From positions 15,987,730-16,051,729 of the forward strand of contig JARWIR010000001.1 in assembly GCA_029959085.1 (NCBI GenBank): a stretch of DNA of 64,000 nt, read 5' to 3'. The DNA is from Nemophila menziesii (lineage: Eukaryota > Streptophyta > Magnoliopsida > Boraginales > Hydrophyllaceae). A model generated the notes under the pieces. It ran no database searches, had not been told where the DNA came from, and saw only the letters and a list, made by a program, of their open reading frames with translations. How positions within the stretch are numbered: position 1 is the stretch's first letter; each line of letters opens with the position of its first letter. The position numbers and the translations under genes were made by a program. Shown piece after piece: positions 45,845 through 58,479 of this stretch.

Positions 45845-47830
45845 ACATAGTTCTTGGAAACTCGTAATGAGATAAGGATCGAGTCACGTAGCCAGTTCTG
45901 AGTTCACACAAGGTTCTCTACTGTATATGGGTTCAAAGAACTCTAAAAAAACTCTAGAACTCTACCCCAGTACTAAACGTTGATTCAGAGGCTACTGTGG
46001 AAATCAGAACTGCCAAGACATTTCGAGCCATGAGGGACAAAACCGGGAATAGTTGCAAATTAGCCTTCCACCATCCCAAAATATCGAATTTCGATACATC
46101 CCCATCAATAAGAACCTCAATTTCAAACTCATCTGGAATATACTTATCTAGTTCAGTTTTAACCATGTCGGTTTGGGTAGTTTCATGGAAATGTTTGAAC
46201 CGATTTGCAATGAACTTACGAGGATCATTTAAAAAAGAAGGTGCCTCGAGTGATGAAACATCAGATGTTTCAGCTTCTGACCTAACTATCACCATAGACT
46301 TTTTCTTGGCTATGTTAGAGTAATTTAATACAAGATTCAATGAGAATGATGTTCTATCAAGTAACACCTGGGCCTCATTACCAAACAATGCACGCAAATA
46401 ATACTCGATATACAGATTCTTTTTTCTCAAGTCTAAAATAACCGCAGTGAAAAGCAATGGATCTATATTCGACTTCAAACCCCAGTATTTTTCAAACTTC
46501 TTTTCCATACTTATTGTCATAGTATCCAAACAGAAGCATCCCCAGGCCCTAGCATATAAATACCTTGATACAAAATTATTATTTCATCAAAATAAAGCAG
46601 TAACAAATAGTGAACCCAGAAACCGTAGAGTTGCGTCATAGATTAGTTTAAAGATTTTTACCAAGTTTGTAGCATTTATTCAATCAATCGGATCAGGAAT
46701 ACCCTTACCCAAATCATCTGTATGCACCTTGAACATTGTATTATTTTATACATTTTAGTGAACACCTACACATACTTCTTGGCTCTATCGAGCATTAAAT
46801 AAGTCAAATTCCCCCTGGTTGCAACATCAAGAAACACCACGTTCTTCGAAGAAATGTTACAAATTTTAATATAGTGTTTAAATGAAAAATATCGGCTAGG
46901 AGAGGCTCTAACATATCTAACAACATCACGTATTTTACTAATTGACTGATGTTTAGATTTTATTTCTTTTAACCCGTCTTTGATAATCATATTTAAAATA
47001 TGCACACAACATCGTATATGAAAGTAATCCTGGTCACAAATAATTGTTATAGGGATAAGTGATGACTCAGAGGCCAAATACTGGACTGTTAAGCTATTTG
47101 AACTTGCATTGTTAACCATAAGCGTCAATACAGATTCAATTTCCCAATCAAGTAACACATCATCAATCTTTTTACCCACAGTTTCCCCTTTGTGATCTTC
47201 TATCATTGAAAAGCTAAGCATACATTTCTTAATTACCCAATCATCGCCAATGAAATGACTAGTTCCACACATATAAATAAGATTCTGAATTGAAGTTCAT
47301 GTGTATGTGGTCAACTTAATTCATTTACCTTTTAAAAGAGATTTTAAATAGGATTTTTGTTCACTATGTATCTTTATAATATCCCTATCCATGGTCCATC
47401 CAGAGGGAACTTTAGATAGGGGTTATAAAGCATAGCAAAAGTCTTTAAAGCATATTCCATCTACAACCCTATAAGTACGCTCATCAACAATTACTAATTT
47501 AGCCAAGGCTTTCCTGGCAGCCTCCATTGAAAACACATAAATGGCTAAACCACCACCCCCACCATTTGTATCAACTGGTTTAAACCTAGTTGAGACTGAC
47601 CGGAAACTGGGGTATTAAAAGCAAAAACTGGACATCTTTAAAGTTCCATGTGATTTTTCATATTTGTAGTGCCATGAATTATCGTAGAAGCGACATGCTC
47701 ATACCCCCAATAGTTACATTTTCCATATCTCCTCTTATCTTTATATATTACACTAAAATGCTTCCAACAATTAGATTTAACTCATTTGTGTTTTTTTTCT
47801 GGCGGGACAGTGGTAACATTTTGGGGTTGA
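45845..47830 (-). pseudogene. hAT transposase (BED finger, ricesleeper type), dead
   Basis: From right to left the minus strand reads a damaged BED finger near 47620-47770 (KDKRRYGKCNYWGYEHVAST, NHMEL). The second Cys of the finger is Trp and a stop follows. Next is the RNase-H-like core (HFIGDDWVIKKCMLSF, EDHKGETVGKKI, LTLMVNNASSN, RCCVHILNMIIKDGL at 47272-46766). The C-terminal hAT dimerisation part follows (ILGWWKANLQLFPVLSLMAR, STVASESTFSTG at 46529-45954). The usual tail LNPYTVENLV.TQNWLRD lies in another frame to about 45845. Stops and frame changes separate the parts. Confidence 0.88.
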
Positions 47831-47943
47831 AAATGGGAGGAGTTGGAGTACATTGTGTAGTATTATTAACATCAATAACCATTTGTTCTACCATAGTTTA
47901 TAACTGCGAAAAAAGAAGAAGCGAGTTTTGCATTAGAAATTAA

Positions 47944-48698
47944 CCATATTAAGCTATTTTTGAAACTAAATAGATTTTACACCAACTAAATAATCACATG
48001 GAACAATAGGGACTAAAATAGATTATTTTAACATCTATTAAACCAAATTTTGAGATTAACAGAGACTAAAATGCAAATAAAAAATATGATTTAGAACACT
48101 GATTTAGAAATAGAACACTTAGTGATTTTTACACCAAAATAAAGATAATAATTAAAAAAGAGCAACTATCATATAAGAAAATTGTGTCAACAATTCAAAT
48201 AGATCTGAAGATCATTAAAAAGCAGAATGAATCTTACTCCTTTGATAAAGGAAAATAGTGAAAAACAAGGAATTTTGGTTTTTTGGTGGAAAACCGTGCA
48301 TAAAGACTTTTCATTAAAAGACCGTGAATAATGATAAATAGTAGTCTCAATATTTTTTATTTTATTTTATTTTGAAAGACTTAGATTTAAATACGTGTTT
48401 TTAATTCCCGTAAATCTTTGTTGATATCTTAAATAGAGAAATATTACTTTTATAAATAATGTTTATGACAAGATTATTTAACTAGAAAGAGAAGATGGGA
48501 TCAAATGCTTTTTTTTTGTATGAGAATTTTATCTGAAGTATGAAAATTAACAAAGACATAATTTAAAACACATACACATATGAATCTTACTTAAGATAAT
48601 GACACAATTATCATAGCATTTATATCTTACACGTGTTTTCTATGGAGAGACTCTCTACTCTTCATCTGCGAGTTTTTGTTTTGGGACATTTAGGGATA
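47944..48698. other. AT-rich sequence, no gene seen
   Basis: Probably the 5' part of the dead hAT element; no coding or repeat signal recognised. Confidence 0.4.
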
Positions 48699-48706
48699 CA
48701 TGTAAT
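48699..48706. other. Left 8-bp target duplication of hAT element
   Basis: CATGTAAT, identical to 50975-50982. Confidence 0.9.
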
Positions 48707-48905
48707 TAGGGGTGAGAAAGACCAACCCACCTGATAAACCTGACCCAGCCCGGACAATTTTTTTTGAGTATTTTGGGTAAAAATACCATTGGCCCAAGTT
48801 TAACTTGGGCCTACCCAAGGAATTCCAAAACCCGAGCTAAATAACTCGGTGTCCCCTTTTCTAATTTTGGTCGGGTCTAACCCATCAAACCCGACTATTA
48901 TACAC

Positions 48906-49012
<107 letters not shown>

Positions 49013-50210
49013 AACTTACGATGGCTTCCTCACAAGGGCTTCCCTTATATGATTCTCATTTTTCTTATTGTGCTTCTCCATCCAACCCTAATGTCCCAAA
49101 CCCATCTCCATCCAACTCCATATATATCCATTAGCCACAATACATAAAAGTTCAGATATTCTGATACAAATGGTCAAGGATCTTCATAAATTGATTATGT
49201 ATTATCATGTTTCAAGTTTGTTCCAATCTTGACGATTCCACCAAAAATTCTTAGTATTCATCTATTGGCACTTGATTTAAGATATGTAGTTCTACCCCAC
49301 ACACACTTTTGTTGATTTTTTAATGCTATGAATAGGGGATCAATCCTGAAGGGGAAGAAGATGACTCTGACGGGACTGTTTTTATCAATCTTACTATTAG
49401 TTTATTGGTGAATACTCTTGAGATAGAGAAAAAAGAAAGGTGCAAAAATTACTTCAATATATTTTTCTTTTCTATTTTATAAATACTTGGCCTCGAAAAG
49501 TAATTTAACTTGTTTTGCATGGCTACAAAGGGATTTGGATGAATTTAACGTAAAAGAGATTGAAGGTGTTTGGATTTTAGTAGTTTGCAAAGTAAGTAAT
49601 ATAAAACATAAATTATTTGGTTTAATACATGTTTTTAAGAATCGGTTTATCATATAGTCTATGGTATAGAAGAGATTATATGAAGTCGAGTTTGTGAAGC
49701 AAAGTAAAGAGTAATTGTGTGAAAGAAAGGCGGTTTGACAGCTTGTTCAATAAATAGTTAAGGTGTGAGCAAAATTTGTAGGAAAATGTTAGATAGCTTT
49801 AATGGTATAAACTGAAATTTAATTGGTTAATTTAAACTCACCATAAAAGTTCATGGAATTCATCGCTTGTGTAATTGTATTCTTTTTCGTATATCAAAAT
49901 ATTCTATATATCGTCAAGTTGATTTTGAATTGAGTAGCTTTTACTGATCTCGGAATGCAAATAAAATATACACTATTATCACATGAACACCTATTTTTAG
50001 ATCCTAATTATTTGATACTTATACATGGAATCTTATCTATAGGACAAGAAGCAGTTTTAAGAAGATTATCACAAGATTGTGATTGCTAAAGTACAGCATC
50101 ATGTGTAATAGAGTAGAATGTTGTATATATAGTGGTATGATTGTTGAATTACTCATTTGTTTTCTTTAATTTTTTCATTTCTAACTCAACTTAATTTTGA
50201 TTTATTTTAG

Positions 50211-50512
50211 GACGATTCCATTTGGTTGGAATCTCATAACAGCCGAAAATGATCTATGGTGTGTGAACACTTATCCTCTTCGCAATTTGTTTCTGGTTTT
50301 TTATATTGTTCACAAAGTGTCTCTTAATTGTTACATTTATCTTTCAGGTGGTGATAAGTACCATCAGTCTCCTTTCATCGGGAAGCTGCTTGAACCCATA
50401 TGGGATCCTCAGGAATTTCGAAGTTTATCTTTGTAGTCAACTTCTTAACATCTCTGTATGTTTTCATTACAGCTATTGCATTGTACTATATAACAAAGCA
50501 AGAAACCTACAT
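50211..50512 (+). pseudogene. Captured fragment of a TMEM115/rhomboid-like (DUF1751) gene, two exons
   Basis: Exon-like piece 1 begins after TTTTAG at 50211 and reads TIPFGWNLITA. Piece 2 (50348-50512) lies between TTTCAG and GTAAGT. It reads VVISTISLL, then FIGKLLEPIW in a shifted frame, then KFIFVVNFLTSLYVFITAIA and LYYITKQETYM in a third frame. The order and wording match the membrane core of plant TMEM115 homologues (Arabidopsis At3g07950 type), Golgi membrane proteins of the rhomboid superfamily. Two single-base deletions (near 50374 and 50419) break the frame. Splice sites are kept, so the copy came from genomic DNA, not mRNA. Upstream and downstream exons are not recognisable. Confidence 0.75.
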
Positions 50513-50974
50513 GTAAGTGATGCAACAATCCTGAGATTCAACAACTTCAATTTTACGCAACTTCAATGATCTCTAAAAATTGATTCTAATCTAACATTTT
50601 ATTTAATTGCAGTGAATTGGGACCTGACATTGTCAAGCTCTTTCCTAGTGATTAGAATAATTTCAACAATCTTTAATTGATACTAAGCGAGCTTGCTAAT
50701 CCTAAAGGATTTTTCCGACGTGTATAATTAATGTAATGATATTTTATTATGTAAAATAATTGAAGTCAAAAGATTGACAAAATAGATAATATTTTTCTTG
50801 AAATTTGTCAGGACTATAATATATTACCCTTGGGTAAACCCGTATGTGGGTAACCCGAGAGTAGGGTAAAATTTTACCCTACCCTTACCCTTGGAAAGGC
50901 CTAGACCCAACTTGTTTATCCTACCCTTACCCTAGAACCCAACCCACTGTAAACCCGGCCCGTGCTCACCCCTA

Positions 50975-50982
50975 CATGTAAT
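50975..50982. other. Right 8-bp target duplication of hAT element
   Basis: CATGTAAT, identical to 48699-48706. Confidence 0.9.
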
Positions 50983-53420
50983 TATGTAAGTGTAGATTAT
51001 TTGAAATTAGAATTATACTACTTTGTAACATTGAATCATAAGATTTACATAAATAAGTTAAATAGAGAATTATTTATTCTAGGTTGTATATTGGATATTT
51101 TTTTAGTTAGTTGTAATATACAATATATACTTATTAATAATAGTTGATTTGTGTTAATAATTAGAATGTCTGAGTATAAATCCACTCTAATTTTTAGTAA
51201 AACCTATATGCATGTTTTCAACGAAGTTGAGTTAAAAATTTATTCCATTGCTCTAAAATTAAAAACACTTACATTAAAAAGTATATAAAAAAAAAAATCT
51301 AAGCATACATTATAACCAGAAAAGAACATTGATTTATACACTAATTATCAAAAGAATAATAAAAATACAACACTGATTTAGTGATTTAGTACAATAATCC
51401 TTAGGAGAACTCACTAAACAGCAAACTGTGATAATTTTTGAGAGAATTTGCAAAATCAAAAATAAAAACCAAAACCAAAATTAATCATATAGTGCAAAAA
51501 TTAAAGTAAAAAATAAAATAAGGAAGAACAAAAGTAAATGAATACCTTAACAGAAAATGATGGGTATCCTCACTTCCGTAAGATCCCCAATTTATAGCAA
51601 CACCATCGTACAAACAACAAACAAACTCAGCTAGATTTTCATCCAGAAAGGCTAAAATACATCAAGAAATGTTTGGCATCAGAACTACCAAATCTGAACA
51701 ACATTAGAGGGTTACCACGGTTAAAGATCAAACCTGTAAAAAGAAAGATACACTTTATCAGAGAAACCAGGGAAAAAGGATTGATTGATATCAATAGGGT
51801 TCAATTTGTAGCAGAAAGCCAGAGATGTAGATCGGATATATGATATGATAGAGAAAAAGGAGAGGATGGCCTTTGAATATCCGAGAAGGAAAATGAATTG
51901 GACTCTCGGATATTACAACATTATATATGTGTGTGTGTTGGTTTTGGTTTGGAATTACCCATACCAAAGTCCATGGTAAAATATTGTTAATGTTATTGGG
52001 CGCGATAATAAGAAGGGGTAATTTATAATGTATTATGGGCCAGGTAATATTACCCAAATTATTGGGTCGATTTGTATTTTTTTAGGCACAAATTTCAGTT
52101 TGGGTATTTTTCTGCTCAACCTTAAAGTGTGGCACTTTTAAGGTAGTCAACGACATGGGCGAACTTAGTCCTCATTGTTTTAACATAAGAGAAGAAATAA
52201 AAAAGAATAGACTTATTATTTATCTTCTCTTTTAGTTTCACTTGTTGGTATTGGAAATAAACTGGATTTTTTAATTGGAATGCAATTAATAGATGAGAAA
52301 TGAGAGGTATAGTGCCTAAATTCTGAACATATTTTTGATTTTTCTAGCAATAAAATAACTAGTAATTTTTTTTGGCAACATGGTATGGTTGAAGTTAATC
52401 ACAGCTTCCATGCATATGAAATTGAGGTCGTAAAGTAACGAAAGATAATCGAGTCCCTGGAGCATGTGAAAGGTGGATTGGAGAGAGTGTCGTGTAGTGG
52501 TTCCTTCTCCAAATACTGGAGGAATAATTGGGTGCAAGGGAGAGTTCACTAAAAGAATTTTTGAAGAGATTAAAGCTCGTTTTGATTGTCCTCCACAAGC
52601 TACCGAACGAGCTATAAGTATTGCAAAGATAGCAGGTTGATTTCAATAATAGCAGGTTATATTTACCATTATAAGTGCCCAATTATTCATTTAGGGTAAG
52701 AACTAGAGATTGCCAAAATTTAAGATATAAGAATCCATTAAATTACTGACATAAAAATCCATCAAACTCTACATAAAATGAAAAGATTTTTTTTAAAATC
52801 TACGTAGAATTAAAACAATTTGCGAAGTTACATAATATATGGATTTTAAAAACTCTAATAGAACTACTTAAATCCAAATTGAATACATCTCCCTAAACTT
52901 GTTTATAAAATGCCACCCTATATAGGACTGAAAAAAGTTTATCTATCCTTTTGCTTCACCATAACTATCTTCTTCTATCTCTTCTTTTGCTTTTCTCCAC
53001 CGTAAATCTTCAAATTTCTACTAGAATTCTTCATAATTTTTTAATTCTTAAAACACTGTACAAATTGAAAACCTTCTCGATTATGAGTAAAATGCCAAAA
53101 TTCAAAGTTATGAGAGTGAAAAATAAACTTAATTAGTTTTGATTGGTTAACGATCTTAAAAAGTCTAAGATAATAGTGAATTGATCATAATAGGTCTTAT
53201 ATATTGTTGGCCATTTTATAACAACAATGGTCCTTCATGAATAAATAATAATAAGATAAACCCAACAGTATATGTAAAAGTTATGCCTAATATATAAGAA
53301 TTAGGATGGAGATGTGCGTGCAATGAAAATTAAAAGTTTTTGGAATTTATTTTGATTTTTAAAAATTAAAAATTAAAATATTGAACAAAAATGATAAAAT
53401 AAGAGTGATTGACTCATAGG
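50983..53420. other. AT-rich intergenic DNA
   Basis: No gene assigned. At 52500-52625 the plus strand has one open stretch (GEFTKRIFEEIKARFDCPPQ) that reads like real protein but is not a family I recognise; it may be a stray fragment. Promoter-like or repeat signals were not seen elsewhere. Confidence 0.35.
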
Positions 53421-53560
53421 ATTTTTTTTTTTTGATATATGGGTGTCTAAGCCAGTTTACGCGCACCACGACTATTTCTATAGGAAATATACACGCCCCA
53501 TCATGCATATTCCCACTTAATCAGAACTAGGTTACCCATGTTCATGGGATCTTGAAAACT
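53421..53560 (-). mobile_element. SINE family 2 copy (minus strand)
   Basis: Starts with T11 (complement of the poly(A) tail). The reverse complement reads 'GAACATGGGTAACCTAGTTCTGATT', 'GGGGCGTGTATAT', 'TAGTCGTGGTGCGCG' and 'CACCCATAT', in the same order as 58290-58400. Confidence 0.8.
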
Positions 53561-54030
53561 AGTTTTGTGGCTCATTGGGAATTTATGGTTATAGTTTTCT
53601 ACTAAAAGGTCTCTGAAATTTTATAGATCCTTAGAGTATATATAAGAGAATCAACCCTCCAACCTTTTCATTTTTATTCATTTTATTTCTAAAATCTTCT
53701 CTCTCTCTCTCTCTAAAAAAAAAATCTTGCAAAAATATGATGATATTTTCAAATATATTATATTACATCTCGAGAATGAAAAAATAAGAAGTTAAATAGA
53801 ATTTTTAAGCAATATTTCATCACACCAATCATAATAAATCACACAGTTATGGAGTATACATCAAAAATTAAAAATAATGATCTTTTTACATATCCTTTAC
53901 TCAATATACTTGACAAGATATGTATTGCTTGAAACTTGTCGAAAAAAATAGAGGATTGGAGAGCTTGACATCTGCTAAACCTTGGGACCGGAGCTTGAGA
54001 TCTACTCAGTGATTTTAAAAAATACATAGA
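53561..54030. other. AT-rich sequence with promoter-like block
   Basis: A TATA-like GTATATATAAGAG (53637-53649) is followed by a pyrimidine-rich leader with a (CT)n run near 53699-53715. No gene follows, so this may be an LTR or transposon promoter. Confidence 0.35.
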
Positions 54031-54345
54031 ACATTCACCAGCAAAGTCATTATTCAGAGAATTCACCAGAAAAAATCATTGTTTAGAGTACCCGCCAGCA
54101 AAATCACTGCTTAGAGAATTCACCAACAAAAATCACTGCTTAGAGAATTCACCAACAAAAATCACTGCTTATATTCACCAACAAAATCATTACTCAGAGA
54201 ATCCACCAGCAAAATCACTGATCGGAGAATTCACCAGTAAAATCACTACTCAGAGAATTCACCAACAAAATCACCACTTGGAGAATTCATCAGCAAAATC
54301 ACTATTCAGAGAATTCACCAACAAAATCACTACTCGGAAATAAAA
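54031..54345 (+). repeat. Minisatellite, about 30-bp units x 10
   Basis: Units of the form 'AGAGAATTCACCAGCAAAATCACTGCTT' follow each other about ten times with small changes (CACCAACAAAAATCACTGC, CCACCAGCAAAATCACTG, CATCAGCAAAATCACTATTC). Confidence 0.85.
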
Positions 54346-54765
54346 TCACTAAGTACTCAACAAACAACGTGTTAGGACTGGTCCATCTTTGTGTTCAACG
54401 AATTCACTAAGTACTTAAAAAAATCATTGATTATAACACAAAATCTCTTAGTATTACACCAAATATTTTCATAAAATCATTTATTGTAATACAAAATCAC
54501 TGAGCATCACGCAGAACCACTAAGTAATAACATAAAATCACATAGTATTGCGCAAAATCACTATATTAACATTAAAACACTAATTATAGCACAAAATGAC
54601 TAAGTGTTACGCAAAATCAGTAGGTATTAACATGCGATCACTGAGTATTACACAAAATCACTGAGTATTACACAAAAATCGCTAAGTAATATGCAAAATC
54701 ACTTTGTATAAACCTAAAATTACTGAGTATTAACGCAAAATTACTGAATATTTAACGAAAATAAC
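54346..54765 (+). repeat. Second minisatellite, about 22-25 bp units
   Basis: Units such as 'ACACAAAATCACTGAGTATT' recur about 17 times, more diverged than the array on the left. The shared AAAATCACT core suggests a common origin. Confidence 0.75.
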
Positions 54766-55039
54766 AAGCTAACTAACAAAGTTTCCTCCTCCTCGAACTA
54801 TCAGATCTCGCTGGAGTTTGAAGTAGCTTAACGTACAGATCTTCTTCTCTATTAACGAACCATTTCGAACCTTCATTAAGGAAGATGCGGCTCATCGAAA
54901 AACTCATGAACAACTTTCAAGCTCTCCTCCTCAAGCTCAAACAAAAACTCGTATGTCATGGATCTATGTTGACGAGATATAGTGAAAATTCAAAAAAAAA
55001 AAATTAAAACGTATAAAAATGGCTACTGAAAAACTTTGA

Positions 55040-55041
<2 letters not shown>

Positions 55042-55124
<83 letters not shown>

Positions 55125-55139
55125 AGGGAGGGAGGGAGG

Positions 55140-55196
<57 letters not shown>
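55042..55196. repeat. Compound (GA)n(GGGA)n(GA)n microsatellite
   Basis: About 38 GA units, six GGGA units (55117-55140), then about 25 more GA units. Confidence 0.97.
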
Positions 55197-55199
<3 letters not shown>

Positions 55200-56187
55200 A
55201 TAGGTGTTATTATGATTTAGTATATATAGTAGATAGTTTAAAGGTGTAATGGATAATGAAAAATGAATATATGGTATTAAATATTTTAATTGACCTTTAA
55301 TAAGAAAAATATATTATTGAAGTGTCATTGGATTTTAAGGAGAATTTCAAGAATGGTTGGTTAAAAAATTTATAAAAATAATGATTTAACGGAAAAATTG
55401 ATTGAACTAAAAAAAAAGAAATATAACAGGAGTTGCGTTTTTAATTCCAAGGAACTATACCTTGCCCAAAAGAAAAAAAAAATCCAAGGAACTTTAAGAC
55501 ATGTTTAAAAAGAAGATGGCAACATATCAAAACGTGTATACATAGTGGACAATGAAAACATAAATCCACCTCATAAAAAACCTCCCTAGTTTTTCATACG
55601 GGTATTACTGATGATAATATTAGTATTTCACTTTTACACGAAACTATGACTTTGCTTTTACCCGTAGTTTTAATTTTCCAGTTGATCAAATTGTGGTATC
55701 TACATCAGTAATGTTCCAGAAGACCAGAATACACGTACAGCCATAACATATGAAACAATGAGAAACATTTCAAGAAAATTCTATATATTGTCGAGTTGCA
55801 ACATTGAACAATGTGGGGGCAGTAGACTTAGAGCCGTGGACGCAGAAGGTAGAGGTAAGGAAATTCAATACGAAAGCAGAAAAATTTGATTATTTCTGAC
55901 TGTGAATTGAAAGGTACAATTGAAGAGATATCTGTGAGACAGAAAATCCAATTCGCAGTATGACTTTTATTGCCAAATGTAAATGCCGTTTAAAAGACTA
56001 ATTTTTCGTTTTAAGTATAGATAGATCAATGTTTAGCAATGCTATGGACCAAGATATGTTTCTTCTTTTTTTAGTAGTGTTGCAAATTAATTTCTTTAAT
56101 ATAGAAGAGACAAAACAACCTATTTGATTGAAATCTTCCACTAGAAATAGATGCATTCCACTCACCAGCTCCCATAGACTAAGAACG
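55197..56187. other. 5' flank of the P450 locus
   Basis: AT-rich, no other gene seen. TATA-like words occur at 55780-55787, but none is clearly placed relative to the ATG. Confidence 0.4.
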
Positions 56188-57810
56188 ATGGACAGATCAA
56201 TACTAATTTTAGCCTTAGTATGGCTAGCAGCAGCTTACTCCTTTATCTTAAAGAAAATTTGTATTCGAAACCCCAGAAAAATACTTCCACCTGGTCCGAA
56301 ACCATGGCCTATTATCGGCGCAATTTACACCAACTAGGTAACCTCCCACATAAAACTCTTGACAAGTTTGCCCAAAAATATGGTAAAATAATGAAGCTAA
56401 ATTATGGTCTGAAAACCGTGGTAGTTGCTTCATCACCAGAAATGGCGGAAGAATTCTTAAAAACACACGATAGTATATTTGCCTCTAGGCCTCTTCTTGA
56501 AGCAGGTAAATGGACTGCCTATAATTACCAAGACATGGTTTGGGCACCTTACGGACCACACTTGCGAACGGCACGCAAAATTTTCTCAACCGAGTTATTT
56601 AATCCGAAAAGGTTAGATTCTTTGGAGCATATTCGAGTCGATGAAAGTCGTAATTTCCTATCTGGGATTTACGGTCAGAGAGGAAATAAGTTGTTGCTCA
56701 GAACTCATTTAAGACGCTATACTCTCTCGAGCATAACCAGGGCTGTGTTAGGCAACAAGTATTTCGATGATTTGAAAAGTAACAATCATGTCGCTACAAT
56801 TAGAGAATTTTATGAGATGATAGATGAGTGGGTGGTTCTTAATGCTGTACCAAATATTGGTGATTGGATACCTTTTCTGCGTTTCTTTGACCTTCAGGGG
56901 TATGTTAAGCGAATGAAGATTTTGAAGGAGAAATTTGAAATTTTTCACAACTTTGTGATTGGTGATCATATGCTGAGAATGGAAGCAGAAAAGAAGAATT
57001 GTGTTCCTAAAGACATGGTAGATGTGTTGTTGTCTCTGACACGGGAGGACACCAATCCTGATATTAAGCTCACGATAGACATTGTCAAGGCGTTGGTTCA
57101 AGTAAGTATCATATTTTTTCATAATTAGACTTCTTGACTATTCATCTTGAACTAACACAGTTTCCTAACTATATCAGGACCTATTGATTGGTGGTACAGA
57201 CACAACAGCAACCACAATCGAATGGGCAATTCATGAACTTTTTCTCCAGCCACGTGTCATGAAAAGGGCAAGAGAAGAAATTGAGAGAGTGATTGGTCGA
57301 GAAAGATGGGTTGAAGAGGAAGATTACCAGAAATTACCTTACATAGATGCCATTATTAAGGAGACAGTAAGGTTGCATCCACTTGCACCATTGCTAGCAC
57401 CACACTATGCACTTGAGGATTGCAAGGTAGGAGGCTATGACATACCCAAAGGAACCGTTGTTCTAGTAAATACATGGAGCATAGGTAGGAATCCCAATTA
57501 CTGGAATGACCCTCTCGAATTCAATCCAGAAAGGTTTTTGCATGGTAGGGAAATTATTATGACAGGACAGGATTTCTCCCTTTTGCCATTTGGATCTGGA
57601 AGAAGAAGGTGCCCTGGGTATAACCTTGGCCTTAAAATTGTTCGAACAACACTTTCCAACTTGTTGCATGGTTTCGATTGGGAATTCCCAGCGGGTTTCA
57701 AACCAGAAGATATATGCATGGTTGAGCGTTATGGGCTTACTACTTGCCCAGAAATTCCCATTACAGTTATCCCAGAGCCTCGACTTTCAAGCCATCTTTA
57801 TGAGTATTAG
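56188..57810 (+). pseudogene. Cytochrome P450 (CYP92-like, CYP71 clan) with a 2-bp frameshift
   Basis: Exon 1 (56188-57101) and exon 2 (57178-57810) are joined by a GT-AG intron at the conserved phase-0 site just before the I-helix. The N-terminal anchor (MDRSILILALVWLAAAYSF) leads to the hinge LPPGPKPWPIIG. There two extra bases (GC at 56320-56321) shift the frame and give TAG at 56335. The correct frame resumes as NLHQLGNLPHKTLDKF and is then open to the end. Without the two bases the product would be 514 residues, normal length. All P450 signatures are present: I-helix GGTDTTATT, ETVR, PERF and heme loop FGSGRRRCPG. The C-terminal wording resembles CYP92 enzymes of specialised metabolism. 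The damage is a single event, so it is either a very young pseudogene or an assembly error. Confidence 0.9.
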
Positions 57811-58199
57811 ATATCCAACCCACCCTAGCTACTTAATTTCTTGTATGGACGTTTATTATGCACTCCTTCAATTGTGTGTGTCATGTGTTACATCAATGTA
57901 CTTTAAGTATTTTTGTCTTTCTGCCAAGTGTAATATAAGATTGTGGCATTGGCCCCATTTGAATGCATCCTCTAGGGACTTTTTCTTTATATTCGAAAGG
58001 ACTCGGATGTTGCTGTTTTAGGCCGTAATGAAATTTGGAAAAAAACGCAATACTATAAATGAATAGAAATATATAAAGTTATAGCGGTTGAGATACTACT
58101 ATCATAAATAGAATTTGTAATGTAATCGGGGTGTAAATTGTATTGATCAATCGTTTTGTAAAATATAACTTCAACTTATCAAAGTCTTGCTATTTCTTT
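57811..58199. other. 3' flank of the P450 locus
   Basis: AT-rich; probably the 3'UTR (to about 57950), then no recognised signal. Confidence 0.4.
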
Positions 58200-58400
58200 A
58201 GTACTTTAAAGGGAGGTTTAGAGTTCGAATCTCTTTCTTAACTAGTGTAAAGTAAGAGGTACGAGGCTCGAATCCCTCCCTGAACATGGGTAACCTAGTT
58301 CTGATTTATATAGGAATATACATGAGGAGGCGTGTATATCCCCGTGGATTTAGTCGTTTTGCGCAAGAGCAATCCCGGATCACCCATGTACCAAAAAAAA
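58200..58400 (+). mobile_element. SINE family 2, longest copy
   Basis: Contains two B-box-like words (AGAGTTCGAATCTC near 58221 and GAGGCTCGAATCCC near 58263), then the family body 'GAACATGGGTAACCTAGTTCTGATT', 'GGAGGCGTGTATATCCCCGTGG', 'GCAATCCCGGATCACCCATG' and a terminal A8. Copies lie at 25505-25589 and 53421-53560. The A-box is not clear, so the left limit is approximate. Confidence 0.7.
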
Positions 58401-58479
58401 TATAACTACTACTATACTCCTAATTTGTGTGTATTCACGATATAAGGAATTGAGTTCTAATTTAAACAATTTTTTCTCA

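Noticed and set aside
46447..46641. Plus-strand open frame within the hAT transposase
   Set aside because: Shadow frame; all transposase motifs read on the minus strand.
54031..54765. Array of short repeats considered as CRISPR
   Set aside because: Units are head-to-tail and degenerate without unique spacers of fixed length, there are no cas genes, and the DNA is from a plant nucleus.
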